Positions 1-21,580 of a stretch of 64,000 bases of DNA are shown here, one piece after another (the stretch's first letter is position 1; each line of letters starts with the position of its first letter). The notes below the pieces were generated by a model. That model worked only from the letters and a program-made list of their open reading frames with translations. It made no database searches and had not been told where the DNA came from. This DNA comes from Kryptolebias marmoratus (lineage: Eukaryota > Chordata > Actinopteri > Cyprinodontiformes > Rivulidae): positions 15,872,102 to 15,936,101 of the forward strand of contig NC_051443.1 of NCBI RefSeq assembly GCF_001649575.2. The letters run 5' to 3'. A program made the position numbers and the translations under genes.

Positions 1-134
1 TTCACCTTTTAACAGCAGGCAATAAAGAAAATCTGTACATAACAACAAGTAAGTATGGCATTAAACAGAAGTCCACAAAAAATTATAAAATTAACTTTTT
101 ATGTTTTTATGTTTTGTATATGTTTTTTTTTTAG

Positions 135-8941
<8,807 letters not shown>

Positions 8942-9081
8942 CTGTGACATATCTTCCTCTCTTAAACACTGATGGGTGAAATCTTGTTGCCTCTTTTGTC
9001 TACTTCTAGCCTTACTGTTCAGTGTGAGTGGTATTAGCATCATTAGTCTTAACTGGTTTTTAGATGATGAAGAAAAGAACA

Positions 9082-9169
9082 AATAAATATATTTCATGGT
9101 GTTACAGAAATCAGTCTAAATCAGGGTTACAGATGTTCTAAAGTATACTGTGCTTAAATGGATAATAAA
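9082..9169 (+). promoter_or_regulatory. Polyadenylation signals of ass1
   Basis: AATAAA occurs at 9082-9087 and again at 9164-9169, 140-230 bases after the ass1 stop codon. The second is followed by a GT/T-rich stretch, as expected of a downstream element, so the 3' UTR probably ends near 9190. The assignment comes from motif and position only. Confidence 0.6.
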
Positions 9170-10879
9170 ATGTGTTTATTAGTGCTTTATTTACTGAGTG
9201 TGCTTCATTATTGGCATCTGTAAATCAATATATTAAATGGTTTCAGAAATAATAGGCATGAACAATGGTTCCCAACGCTTTTGTTATTTTATATAGTTTT
9301 TTGTTGTTAAATTTAAGATAATAATTTATCAGTTTACATGCTAAACCTGTTCTATGTATGAATGTGTGTAACAGTTCATGGATCCGGTCCATTAACGCCT
9401 GCCTGTTTAAGTCTCGGTGTCGTGCTCGCGAACCTGGAGGACACTGCGTCATTTTTATTCACGACATGCAGATGGAGAATGGCGCGGACCCGAGTGATCA
9501 CCGAGGCCCAGCGGGGCGGAAGGGATGAGGCTGTTTCTGAGCTCACACGGCACAAGTCAGAAGGAAGGAAAAACCAATCAGCCGTGCATGTACATTTCAC
9601 CGCTCAGCCTGGGGGTCCGCATATTTAAAACAAAACCGAGGAGACCGAGGTCCTAATAAACCAGGAATGACACAACCGATCGACACACCTCAAAAAGACG
9701 CAGTCATAAAACAACGGCAGAATCGTTTACATGTCGACAAACATTACCAGGATATTTAAATCAAAGGTTAATCTTTAAGCTGAATCACACACAGTCTGAA
9801 ATAACACAAACTAATCATTCAGTCAGGTTCATTTGGATGACAAAACAGCTCTCCGATGCAAGTGTAGCGTTTGCAGCAGGAGCACTTATTTGCAAACATT
9901 TATCCCTGGGACGACTACTAGAAGACTGAAAAGTTTTAATAAAAACAAATGACTTGTTTAAATATTACAATTAGGGTGAACGAACAAGTTAAAAACCCCA
10001 TTATGAAAAATATTTGTCTTTTTTTCAAGAAACCCATCTGAGGAAAGTGATGTTTTTATTCAACATGATCTGAAATTGCTCAAGTCTGCAACAAATGCTG
10101 GCATAGAGGCACCCACGTTTCCTGCTGAACAGCAGGTAAAGTGCATTGTGGGTGATGTAGTTGGTGCCAGTTCTTGTTAGGGAGGAAATCTGAGTGGATT
10201 AGATGCAGACAAAGTGGGCACTGTGCGACTTTCTTGTTAAATTAAATGACGAGACTCGAGTGTGAGGTGTTATAAGATTCTTTGCTTCGTGACATTTGAC
10301 CCGCCTCACAGCTGCCTCTTTGCCACTCCCTAACTCCAAAAGGTGTCCGCGCTGCATTGAAGTGCCCGATACGCCGAGAGCCTCGCGACAGAGTCCACAG
10401 GCCCAGGAGACCCCCTGCCAGGCCTAATGGGCAGTGAGCAACCCTCAGACCCTTTCAGTCCTGCGATGCCCCTCAACCCCCGTTCAATTACACGGCATGC
10501 GTCTCAGTCATTGCCTGGTCAATTACCAGCCAAGCCCCTGCATTTACCGCCGCACACGCACAGGTTTCAGGATAATCAGCGGCCAAAATTGCCTGGTTTG
10601 AATGGAGGGGACGGGAGGAGAGGTATTCAGATTAGTTAGTCAAGCTGAAGCGGAGGCAGGAGGGATGGGAACGGCTATCACATGCAGCCCGGCTTCAGTG
10701 TACGTGCTGACCTTTCAACTTGGTTTCTGGAAAGATATGATCCAGTGGAATTTATTTTCTGATATAACAATCTGGTTCATTTGTTTTAGGTGTGTTTGGA
10801 TTATCAGATGACAGGCCCAGAAACCAAGACCGAAGATTTGTGTGTTTATATATGATGCTGTGTCATTTGGTTGTAATTC

Positions 10880-11520
10880 TGTGGGTCTTTATTGCCAGTT
10901 TTCTTACTTTGTGCTTTTATGTTGTCTGCCTTTCTTGTTTTCCTTGTAATTTAGTGTTTCTGCTTTCTGCTTTGCTTTCTAATAGTGTGAATGCTGAGTC
11001 AGCTCAGTCATTTTTTTTTTTTGTAAATTTTTTGCAATCTAACTACTCCTGCTTACTTTGAGTTATTTTAACCATTCGTGTATCAAAACGTTCAGCTCAT
11101 TCAGGAGGTGGCTGCTGGGACTTTGGGTTTTTGTCACATTTATACATTTCAAAATATAGAACTTTATTTGCAAATGTTTTCCCCATAGAAATAGTACACT
11201 ATTTATATTCATACCATTTATATTTCCAACTTTGGAATCTTTTAGCTTTAACAATTCAGTGTCAGCTTCTTCAGCAGAGTCATTCAGCTCTCAGTTTTTC
11301 TGTCGTTTCTACTGTCGTTTGTATTCCTTCTAGTTATTTTACTTTTTTTGTTATTTGGTTATTTTGCCTGGTCCTTATGGTTGTTTTACATATCTGTTAT
11401 TTTGTAGTCTCTCTAGATGTGTCTTTGTGGTCATTTTGTGCCTTTTTGTTACATTTCTTTTCTTTACCATATGTACCTATGGGTCTCTATATTTGTCTTT
11501 AAGTCTTTTTGTTGCCAGGT
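10880..11520. repeat. T-rich, quasi-repetitive low-complexity block
   Basis: The stretch is dominated by T with loosely repeated words such as TTTTGT, TGTCTTTGTGGTCATTTTGTG, TTGTTATTTGG and TCGTTTGTATTC. This resembles decayed 'TTTGTGTCTTTTTGTGGTCATTTTG' minisatellites common in fish. The long hydrophobic reading frames it yields (Phe/Leu/Cys-rich) are a product of T-richness and are not annotated as genes. Confidence 0.5.
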
Positions 11521-12564
11521 TGTGTCTTCTTCTTGTCACATTTTGCAGATTTTGCTCAGAGGGGCTCTGCCCTTTTACCCAGTAATCCCTCCAGGTTTAG
11601 GAATACTGCGATGGGTTTTGTTTGCGTCCCCTTCCCCCTCACTTACTTCGGCCCATGTGTCCCCGGCTCCACGTCCACCTTCTTATTCATTTAGCACATC
11701 TCATGTTCCACCTCCTACCTGCCCACTCAGCCGTCCAGGTATGAAAACCGCCCGACACCTGACCAAGTGAATTAATCATCCTTGACCCCGGACCAATTAC
11801 CCCTCATTACCCACTCGGTGTCCACCTCTCGGGGGAGAGCTGGGTAACAATAGCACGACATGAAAGTCGGCGGTGGCGCAGGACCGAGCCCTAATGGATG
11901 CTCCTGAGCGACCATGTCTCCTCAGGAGTCCGGGTCGGCTAACCTTCGAGTCCTTGTCACTCTCCAACAGGGCGAATACAAAGGAGACCATTGTTCAGGA
12001 TCAAGGTGCACGACCCGCTGAGATGAAGTGCACGGGGCAGGGCTGCTGGCAATGAAAGCGCAGCCATGCTAGAAATCAGCAACTCTGGGTCTGTGCTAGT
12101 GGACAGAGCACAGAATCTGTTGTATTTCTTCCATCATGGCGTCTGAATTCATGAATGTTAATAAATCATTAAGAAAGAGTTTGAACCTTATGGTGGATCA
12201 AGGCAGCAGCTACACGTACAAAAATTACACCCTGTGAAATAGAAATGTATTTGTTAATAGACGATGCACAAAATATTACCACTATTACTTATTCACAAGG
12301 TGATTTATTGCACCTTGTGCCCTTTTCTTTTTTATGTTTGCAGCCTGCAGCAATTTCCAATAATCACCAATACTTTCTACACCAGAAGGTTCTTTATTGG
12401 TTGTTTTTGAACACACTTTATAGCCCTTTATACTAGTCACCTACTAATTTTTTTGTTCTTAAATTTGATATATTATTTTGTGAAACAAAAACATAAAGCT
12501 CTATGTAAACAACTCCAGTGCAAACAAAGTTCATTAACTGTAGAGTAAAAAAGAAACCTTTATA

Positions 12565-12835
12565 AAGAACACATATATCAACCCCTCTCTCAATAACCAC
12601 AGGTGTTCCCCAAGGATCTGTTTTAGCCACCATTTTATTTTTTTGTATCTATAGCTAGTTAAAACAGGGACTTAATCTGTTAAAAATACGATTATATGCC
12701 AATGACAGTCTTTTTATACAGTGGCAACCTCTCAAGAAGATTTTTGGCCACAACAGAAATCTATGTTAAAGTCAAAGTTTAGTTTTTTAGCGTAGGGTTT
12801 GAAGAACCTTTTATTTAAAGCAAAGACTCAAACCC
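12565..12835 (+). mobile_element. Non-LTR retrotransposon (L2-like) reverse-transcriptase remnant
   Basis: Translation on the + strand gives ITTGVPQGSVLA followed by ILFFCIYS. This is the reverse-transcriptase motif normally read as GVPQGSVLGP-LLF--YINDL in L2/jockey-type elements. Some 60 bases on, LYANDSLFI stands where the catalytic Y/F-ADD-T motif should be, with the first catalytic Asp replaced by Asn. Stops interrupt the frame at several places and the rest of the element is missing. It is a dead fragment; the fingers/palm region is all that can be recognised. Confidence 0.6.
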
Positions 12836-14515
12836 TACAAGTTTTAAATTTTCCTTCCAACGATGACGCCTGTTTGCTCGGCAACAAAGGACAAAACAAA
12901 ACAAAAGAAAATAGCTCAACAAACCCCAGAGGAATGTCTGCTGTCTTTTACCCATCAGAACATTTTGTGGTCATCCAATCTGGGTTTCTCATCTGCCCGT
13001 CAATATAGAACAGTCTCCCATGTTCACTGACCTCTCCTCTTTAGACACAATAAGAGGGGAACAATGACCAGAAAGAGGTAATTACCTCCATTTAGAGGCC
13101 AAAGTGGCTCTCCTTCACTGTGGTTTGTGTGTAAACCAAACAGTTATGGAAGCTTACACAATTTAACCTTTTCCATCTCAATGTTGTCCTTCAACTTCCT
13201 CTACGATACTTTTAGACACATGTAAGTCAATTTGTGCATGGAAGTACTCACTAAATTTCAGCTCCGCGCCTCGCCGGATGCCTCGAGCGTCTCACGTCCC
13301 TCGGATTTAGTTTTACATGCCGGCATTTAGAAATGCTCAGTTATATCTTAATAAACAGCCGATTGTGCGTTGTGTTTCCACATTTCACTTAATGCTCCTT
13401 TACTTAGCAGGTAGGAGAGGTTAATGGACAGATCCCTGGAGGTCTGCGCAGAAAGCTAATGGGTCTGGCAAAGATGATGAGGTCACTCTCCTCCTCCTAG
13501 GAAACACTGAGCCAGGATGCTAAAATCTACCGGCTTACTATTAATTAATTATTTACAGTTGTATGTTTTATATTCATCTGGATCATCAGATGGATCAGGA
13601 TACATTGCAATAATTGATGGTGAGTGGTTCTCTGATACACCGACGTGAGGCTGCCTTGGCAAACTTTTCCTGATATGGATCAAGTGTGACTAAATACGGA
13701 AGGCAGCAAAGTCGCGCCAAGCAATCCTTTTGTACGGGAAGAAGCAGCTTCCAGCGCTTGTATTAAATTGTGAATTAATTCTTCAGGAGATGAATGTTGC
13801 GTGCTCTCTGACAGGCCTGATGGGTCTTAATAGCTCATTCATTCATGCTCCTGAAACTCGATCTCCTGCTGCAACATCAAGAGACCATCTGTGAGGAACC
13901 ACCCGAAAAAAGCAGGATGCTCTTTGCCTTCCAGGCTTGCTAACATCCGTGATTCCTGCGTGTGTGTGTGTGGTGATTTTACCTTGATGTCAAAGCTTAT
14001 TTTCTGGTGTCAAAGGACACCCATACAGTGCTGTCCCGACAATCTATAGACAGATGGGACCATTACTGTCAAAGCCCCCGGCTTTGTTTGTCCTGAGCTG
14101 GTGATGAAATATTGATAGAAAAATAGAAATATTTTGCCTGCTGCTCAATCTGGGCCGTCTAAAAGGGTTAATGAGCGCGAGGACTCCTCTGTCTCCTGTT
14201 ACAGCAAAATGTAACTCAACTACTTACTAACATTGACTAGTCTGGAGTCTGCAGCCACTCCGGGGTTAACAAGAATCGATTCGGTTTTCCTGGTTTAGGT
14301 CTCCAGGAGGTGGGTTCATATTAATGCTGAGCTCTAACTTTGATTAATATTTTATAATCCTGTATTCTTTCTTGGTGAAAAATAAACCTTATTTCAAGAA
14401 ACTCATGCCAGAGTTTTAGACTAAGATCATCTTAGGTTAAGAAATGACAGTCGTTTTGGTCAAAACCTTGAAAATATTTCATGAACAATGCCATGAAATA
14501 TCTCAAGATCAGAGT

Positions 14516-14750
14516 ATAGATTGTGAAGGACTCTCGGCTACTACCACGCCGAGTTTTACGTCAGTATCTGTAAAGTTAACTGAGTTATAGCCATTTTTGT
14601 GGCTTTTAAGGTTAGCTGGCTGTGGCAGCCATCTAATATCTGGTTGACTTCAGAAGCTAATCAGCTGTAGATGAACCTCCACTGATTTTATTACAATTCC
14701 AACTGTGGTTCTTAAGATATTCTGGTAACAGACACATAAATACATGCAGC
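14516..14750 (+). repeat. Interspersed repeat, copy 1 of a three-copy family
   Basis: Shares with 18116-18345 and about 38060-38275 an ordered set of words: 'CTACTACCAC-CC-A-TTTTA', 'ACTGAGTTATAGCCATTTTTGTG', 'GGCAGCCAT', 'GGTTGACTTC', 'AATCA--TGTAGATG', and a 3' tail like 'GATATT-TGGTAACAGACACA'. The tail resembles the 3' ends of fish RTE-type LINE or SINE families. That link is from memory only. Confidence 0.6.
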
Positions 14751-16009
14751 CACAGAGAAAATAAAAAAAAAACACGATCTGAAGCTACAACCATTTGGCA
14801 GGCTCTTTCCAGATGTACATAAATCCATCCCACCCCGCTGTTTTTTTTACACTTTGCACAAAATGAGCAGATAAAATTTTTTTTGATCATGTTTATGAAT
14901 GAGGCTCGAGGCACATTTTGTCCCCGTTTGAACAGAGATCCCCTTCTATTATATTTAAGCTTCACAAACAAAAGGAAGAATCTCTAGAAGGTGAATGTGG
15001 GTTTGGGTTTTTTCCATGCAGTAACGCCAAAACAGCTGACATATTCCTGTTATTAAAACTAGCAGATGAGCATTAATCTAATAGATTGTAGTTGTTACAA
15101 AAAATAAAACTAATATTAACTGGTTTAATATAAGTTCTTACACATAAAACATGACTTTTTAGGTGAAAGTACAGTGAAATAATCAACTTCTCAGAAATCG
15201 GAACATCTGCGTGTCGCTTAAAATGACATCCTGTCTTTATCTTCATTTCCTAGTCTGAGAAGATGATTTTGTTATTTTTTTAATTGAATCAAAGCCTGAA
15301 GAAAGAATGAACTTTGCACCCACGCACACGTGCACCCCACTTTCATTGTCCCCCGCACCACAACCAGTGCGGATCTCAGATCAATAGATTTATCTCTTTT
15401 CCCACTCCCCCTCCTCTCCTGGGGGGTCCACCGGTGGGGTTTGTTGGTTTTATGTTCTTCGATCTGTTGCTCTGTGAGGTGGTGAACGGATGAGGGGCAT
15501 TTCAGGGTTAAGGCCTCTGCGCCGGCAGCTTCCTCTGCAGCCAGCCCTTCAGATGATGTAAATGTTTAATGGCTCTGGTTATTTGTTCGTTATGATGGAT
15601 GATAATGTAATGTTTTCTGATGGTGCCTGAATTACACCACAGGGTACGCAGGCTGGTTTGGTCGGGTGTTTAACTGGCCTTTGTGCCTCAGCTTGGTAAA
15701 CATTTCCTGAAAGTAAAGTGGGAGAGCTGCATTTCTGTTTGGTTTGCTTTTCCTGTCCGGCTTCCTCACATGGGTGACACGATCACAATAAATGCAACAT
15801 GAACTTTTATTTTCCATTTGTTTGTATAAACACCACACAGTTGTAGAAAAAAACAAGAATCCTAAGGGAATCAGTCCTTTAATTCACATATATGTAAAGA
15901 AGTAAACATTTGATTGTCTGTGACGCAGAAAAAAATCATATCCCTAAAATTAAAATACAAATTTTGGTAAAAACATTGTTTTCTTCGAAATCTGTTTCAG
16001 CATACATGA

Positions 16010-16280
16010 TCTGTTTTTATCTTCATATGCTACTTTTAGCATTTAGCTACCAATTTGCTAGTTTTACTTTTGGCTAGCCTTTTGCTGGTTTTTGTTTTAA
16101 GCAACATTCTGCTACTTTGAGGGTTTAGCTACCATTTTAAAACTAGCCTTCCTCTGCTTTTAGCTTTTAGATGGCATTTTGCTACTTTAGGCTTTTAGCT
16201 TTTTGTTCAACTTTTGATACTTTTAGCTAGCCATTTGCTGCTTTTAGCTAAAGTTTTGTTTCTTTTATTTTTACCAGTTG
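16010..16280 (-). repeat. Diverged tandem repeat array A ('GCTAAAAG' family)
   Basis: Successive phrases of about 25-30 bases such as 'CTACTTTTAGC-TTTAGCTA-C', 'TTTTGGCTAGCCTTTTGCT' and 'GCTTTTAGCTTTTTG' repeat with heavy decay. They are the reverse complement of the array at 20930-21580, so one satellite-like family is present here in the opposite orientation. Confidence 0.7.
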
Positions 16281-18115
16281 TTACAGCTTTTTCAACAAAT
16301 TTCAGCAGTCGTTCTGCATTCAGCGTTCATTGTACATTTTAGCAAAAACTGCTGTTTTCTTTGTCAAAATTACTATTTTTATTGTTATTGTTGTTGTTGT
16401 TTTTATAAATGCTTAGCAGGAAGAAAAGAAACAGATTTCATAAACAAAATTCATGATTTCTTTTCTTTTTTTTAATGTTTGTTTTTCTTTTCATGCTTTC
16501 ATGGATTTTCAGGGGTGCTGAATTCAGCTCAGGCTTTGGACACTTTGTTTTGATCAGATTTGATTTATAATCACATCACTCACATCTAGATCCTTGAGAC
16601 ACTGAGGCAACCTCAAATTATAACATTTCCACCACCGTGTTTGGTCGCTGATACAGTTTTGATTTGTGCCAGAAATATAAGGTATAAGATAGCAAAACAT
16701 TTTTATTTTTCAATTGTCAGATCCCATTAATCCAAACGATTTGGTCTTTAATGTGTTCACTGAAAAGCTGCAGCCTTTTACCCAGTTTAGGTTAAACTTG
16801 TTACACTGTTTACCTGCTGATAACCTGAGGATAAAATAGCCATTTCTGGAGACTCTTTTTGTTTTTGTTAATGTGGTCAAAGCTGGCAGTCATTTAAAAT
16901 TTCACATGAGAAACTCCCTGCCCGACCAGCGTCATGCACCCATAAAGTTTGTTCTCGAAGCCGCAGAGGTGTTTATGCGTCGGACTAACGATGAAGCACG
17001 AGCCAAAGAGAACATGCATGCGCGCAGAAAGTCCGCTTCACGGCTGAGCTGCCACCAGGAAGCTGATCCGGGGCCACTTTGCACCTCAGTGCGTCTGAGC
17101 GACACAGCAGTAGGTTTTATCTTGAAAGCAGATTCAGCACCAGCGGAAAGCGTGAAAGCTCGGTTCCACTTTTTTTTTTTAAATGCCTCGGGGCAACGTA
17201 AGCTGCGGGTTTAAAGTGCCGAAAAGAATCCCATCTCCTCTGTGCTTTGAATGAATTAAAAAAAAAGAAAAGCATCCTTTCCATCTGTGTGGCTCTGCCT
17301 GCTGATATGCTTTTACGACTGTCATGCCAAGTGTTTTGGATTTTCAGCAGCACCTCGTGTCATACTGAAGGAACTCTTTGCGGTGGCTTGTTTTGTGGTG
17401 ACAGCAGAAGAATTACCTGCAAAGCACTTTTTTTTTTGTCAGCTCACTGTGCAGAGAGCTCACAAACAAAACCATTTAGCTATTATTTCCTGTCAGTCTC
17501 CGATACACCCAGCAAAGCGGATGTTTATCAAGAAAAACGGACGGCTGTGGGAGTGGAGCATAATAGGACAGGTGGAGAGAGTGGCAAGGAGAGAGGGATG
17601 GAGGATAGGTGGGGGTTACTGGAGCCAGGGAAAGGGTCCCGGCGTCCCAGTGGAAAGAAATAGTGGAAACCACCTGTAATTTTCTCTGCGGGATCCCATG
17701 TAATTGAGTCATTTAAAATACAGATACAGAGCTGAATCAAAGCAAAGTGGCTTGTGGTGGAGGTAGAGAAGGAGGAGGCTGCAAAGTAAAATGGGGGGAA
17801 AAAAAAACAAGGAGCTAGGAGTGTGCCTCTTCTATTATTGAGCAAAGTCGGTCTGTTTATCCTGTTTTCATCTGCCAGTCGAGACAGGATTGTTGGTACC
17901 TGTCAGGGATTTGTCCTTAATGCTGCTTTCTGACGCTAAGGTCCAAAATAAACACCGGGTTTTATGAGATGCACACAGAAATCACCGTTCAAAGGATTCC
18001 CAAACAACATAAAAAAACCTCACATCTGCTGTGGTTTCATGTTGTGCCGACGTTCGCTGGGAAATAATACGCAAATTGCAACGTCTCACGTGACCTGTTA
18101 GCGCTTAAAGTATGT

Positions 18116-18345
18116 GTTGTGAATGACTCACAGCTACTACCACACCAAATTTTAGCTCATTGTCTTTGAAATTCACTGAGTTGTAGCCATTTTTGTGTAG
18201 GCCATGTTGGATGAGTCTCGGCAGCCATCTTGAATCAGGTCAACTCCAAACATTAATCAATAGTAGATGCATATCCAGATGTATGTCCGTCCAGTGGTTC
18301 AGGACATATTTTGCTAACTGTACAGAGAAACGAACACACACACAC
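18116..18345 (+). repeat. Interspersed repeat, copy 2 of a three-copy family
   Basis: Aligns by eye with 14516-14750: 'GTGAATGACTCACAGCTACTACCAC', 'CACTGAGTTGTAGCCATTTTTGTG', 'GGCAGCCATCTTGAATC', 'AACTCCAAAC-TTAATCA', 'GTAGATGCATATCCA', 'GTCCGTCCAGTGGTTCAGGA', 'TTTTGCTAACTGTACAGA', then a CA run. It is the fullest of the three copies. Confidence 0.65.
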
Positions 18346-18889
18346 AGAGACACGCCCAGATGTTCCTCACTCCTATGACGAGTGTGTTTCTGAATAAAGC
18401 CTTCACTGGTGGTCCCTCAGGGGTCTCTGAATGAAACACTAACCGTTTCTCGAGCCGTGCCTTAAGAACTGTACGCGCGGTGCAGAACCGTGGCAATTAT
18501 AAAGCAATTACAGTTTCATATTGCCCACTCTACCAAGACTGAAAGAGGTGGAAATCAAAAAGCTCTGGAGCTGGAAAGAGGATAAAAGTTCTTATTTCTA
18601 GGTGCCTAATCCAGCTGCATTACACTTACATGACCACAAAAGCATCACTTATTTTCTTAATTATGTGACTGCTGATTCATTGTTCATACTCATGGTTTCC
18701 CGATTATTTTTTGACCTTTTCTTACTACATATTTTTTGCTATTGTAGTCACTTGTATTTTAAAACATTCAGCTTATTTGTGAGATACCTGCTTTGACTTA
18801 TGACAAATATTGTCCTGATAGACGTACATCGCGATCTCTTCCGTTCGAATTTGATTTGAAATCTGCTTCAGCAAAAATGCTCTATTTTA

Positions 18890-19245
18890 CATTCATACGT
18901 TTATTTTTAGCCACTTTTAGCTTTTAGCCAGTCTTTTTAGACTTAAATTTTTGTAACTTTTATAATTTTCAAAACATTAAACGTTCTTTTATGACAACTT
19001 CCTTCACAGACATAGTTTAAGATCTTTTCAATTCCTTAAAAATATTGTTCTTTTTGCAAACTTGCTATTTTTAGCTTTTAGCCCCTGTTCTGCTACTGAT
19101 AGCTTTTAGCTAGTCTTTTACTACCTTTAGCTTTTAGCTTTCCTTTTCATACTTTGAGGTTTCATCCTTTTGCCACTTTTAGCTTTTAGTTACTATTTAG
19201 CAATTTAGCAAGTCTTTTGCTACTTTTAGCTTTAACAAGTCAGCT
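18890..19245 (-). repeat. Diverged tandem repeat array B ('GCTAAAAG' family)
   Basis: Contains repeated 'CTACTTTTAGCTTTTAGC', 'AGCTAGTCTTTTACTAC' and 'TTTGCCACTTTTAGCTTTTAG' phrases in the same orientation as array A. The central part (about 18960-19060) is more eroded. Confidence 0.7.
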
Positions 19246-20499
19246 TCAACTCCTCCAGTAAACGTTCATTCAGCGCTCAGCGTGCATGCTGCAGTTTCAC
19301 AGAAAGTGCAGTTTCTCGTATAAATGAGAACGAAAGTCGATTCATTTCTTATTTCCTTTTGATAATTTGTGGATTTTATTATTATTATCATACTAAACAT
19401 CTTTGATCTTTGCTGAAGTTAAACTTTGATACAGTGAACCATGGGAAAAGTGATTTATTCTCCTCTATACAATGACAAGGAGGAAGTTGTGTGTGTCTGA
19501 GACACTTGATCAGCCTGTTACGATAACCGCAACATCGCACACACAAACACTTCCGACTGCTTGATAGGCAGTTCTCCAGAGACCCACACTTCCCCTTAAC
19601 TGCTATCTGAGCTGATGACGGCTTAATTTATTGTAATCGTTTGCAAGTGTGTCTGATTGTGTCAGTTCTCCCGTATGCATCCTCTAGCTGTCGGTGACGG
19701 CCGCGCGCCCAATTCCCTCTTTGATATCAGACGACTAAAATCATTTCCCAGCTTCCTCCGGGGTTTGGGAGCGCAGCACATGGTTGCAATATGTTCGCAG
19801 CCCAGATCAGACTTCAGTCATGTGAAATTGGAGGGCTTCATTCAGGGGTGCGTGTCTGGGAAAAGCTCTCAGCTGCCACATAATTCCTCCACTTCTTCTT
19901 TGGAGGTGACAACATGCCCAGGGGCTGAAGCGGGGAAAGAATCTGATATGCGCAAGGACGCCTGGAAGACGCAGAATGGCGATCTCGTTGTCTCAGATTT
20001 GAGTCCAGTCACCCAGCAGCTGCATGGGAATTCTGCACATGAACATAAAAAGATCTCCGAGGTCAGAGTTTTAAATAACACACTGGTTAAAAAGCAAAGA
20101 TTTAAATATTTGTGTCTGACTCTGGTTTTGTTTTTTTTTTAGACCACACACCAATTGTAGCCCTCACTGGTGGACTTTGCTCACTGCGGCTTGGATACAG
20201 TTTCTGGGATAAGACTGCTTTGCATAAAAAGTTTGGAAATTTGAAGCAATTTTACTTTCTACTGTCTGGCTGCTGGCCTTTTCCAGATGTGCAACAATAG
20301 ACGTTTCCACATGTGCTGCAAGAAAGAGAACCAACGATCCGACGTTGGAGCTTCAGTGTGGGAACTTAACCGCGTTCCAGCTGCAGGTGAAAAAAACAGT
20401 GGGGTTTGTTAATTGTGTGACCAAGCTAACTGCTATTAGCAATATGCATCCAAAAACAATTGATTTTTCTTTGTTTGTGCAAAATTACTGTGTTGTTTT

Positions 20500-20830
20500 T
20501 CACAAAGAAATTACACCTGGACCAATCCTCCTCAACCCCGAGCCAATCAAGATGGCCGCCCCCCCTGAGCCTGCTTCTCCTGGAGGTGTCGACCTGTTAA
20601 TGGAGAGTCATTCCTTTCCACTGTCGCCAACGCACCGCTCAGGATGGAGGACGAAGGGAAGGTTCGATGCAATCTGCTGGTTTCCTTAGAGAGGTAACTT
20701 TTATTAATGGACGTTTCATAAATTCATAACTTACTGTATGGGAATGTATTATAATTGTTATGAACTAACTGGAACCGGATTGGAAATCTGGATCTGAAAT
20801 GGATTTATGATTTGGGTTTGTTTGTTCTGT
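20500..20830 (+). repeat. Interspersed teleost repeat fragment
   Basis: The run 'CCTGAGCCTGCTTCTCCTGGAGGTGT', then 'CCTGTTAATGGAGAGTCATTCCTTTCC' and 'ACTGTCGCCAACGCACCGCTCA' matches a widespread fish repeat that usually reads 'GAGGTTTCTTCCTGTTAAAAGGGAGTTTTTCCTT...CACTGTCGCCAAGTGCTTGCTCA'. The following 'TGAACTAACTGG...GGATCTG' tail also fits. The family name is not certain. Confidence 0.55.
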
Positions 20831-20929
20831 TCTGAATCTGGTCACTTGATGTACATAGCTTTTTTTAGGCCTGACACAATTTCTTTTGTCCTCCACTAGG
20901 CAGAAAATGAGTCAAAAAGCAGCCTAAGT

Positions 20930-21580
20930 CCAAAGAAAACCTTTAGTAGCCTATCAGAAAGCCTGAAAGCGCTAAATGTATCAAAAGGCTGGCTAAAAGC
21001 TAAAAGTATCAAAATGCTACTTCAAAATTTTAAAAGGCTAGATAGAAGCTACATGTAACTAAAGGCTAAATGAGTACCAAATGTATCAAAACGCTAGCTA
21101 AAAGCTAAAAGTGTCAAATGCTAGTTAAAGGTTTTGAAAAGCTAGCTAGAAGCTAAAGGAATCAAATGTTTAAAGTGCTCCAAAGGCTAGCTCAAAGTAT
21201 CACAGAGCGAGCGAAAAATATCCAAATGCTAGCTAGATACAAAAAATGTCAAAAGGTTAGCTAAAAGGAAGAAGACACCGTCAAAGCTAAAGTAGCAAAA
21301 GGCTGAGTAAAACTTAAAAGTAGAAAACGATTAACTAAAAGCATCAAAAGGTTATCTAGAAGATAAAAGTAACTAAAGGCTAACTAAGAGCTAAATGTAT
21401 AAAATGCAAGCTAGAAGCTAAAAGTATCAAAAATTTTGCTAAAAGTACTCAAAAGGCTAGCTCAAAGCTAAAAGTATCAAAGGGCCAGCGGAAAATATCA
21501 AAATGCTAGCTAGATGCTAAAAGTATCAAAAGGCTAGATAAAAGTAGCAAAATGGTAGCTAAAAACTAAAAAGTAGACTT
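20930..21580 (+). repeat. Diverged tandem repeat array C ('GCTAAAAG' family)
   Basis: About 650 bases of imperfect 26-28 bp units approximating 'TATCAAAAGGCTAGCTAAAAGCTAAAAG'. Units vary by substitution and by loss of the middle. It is inverted relative to arrays A and B. It contains many GCTAGC and AGCT self-complementary words. Confidence 0.8.

Noticed and set aside
19657..20142. 161-codon open frame in the ass1-fubp3 interval
   Set aside because: No familiar motif, ends in a Phe/Leu run from a T tract, no splice or promoter support; likely chance.
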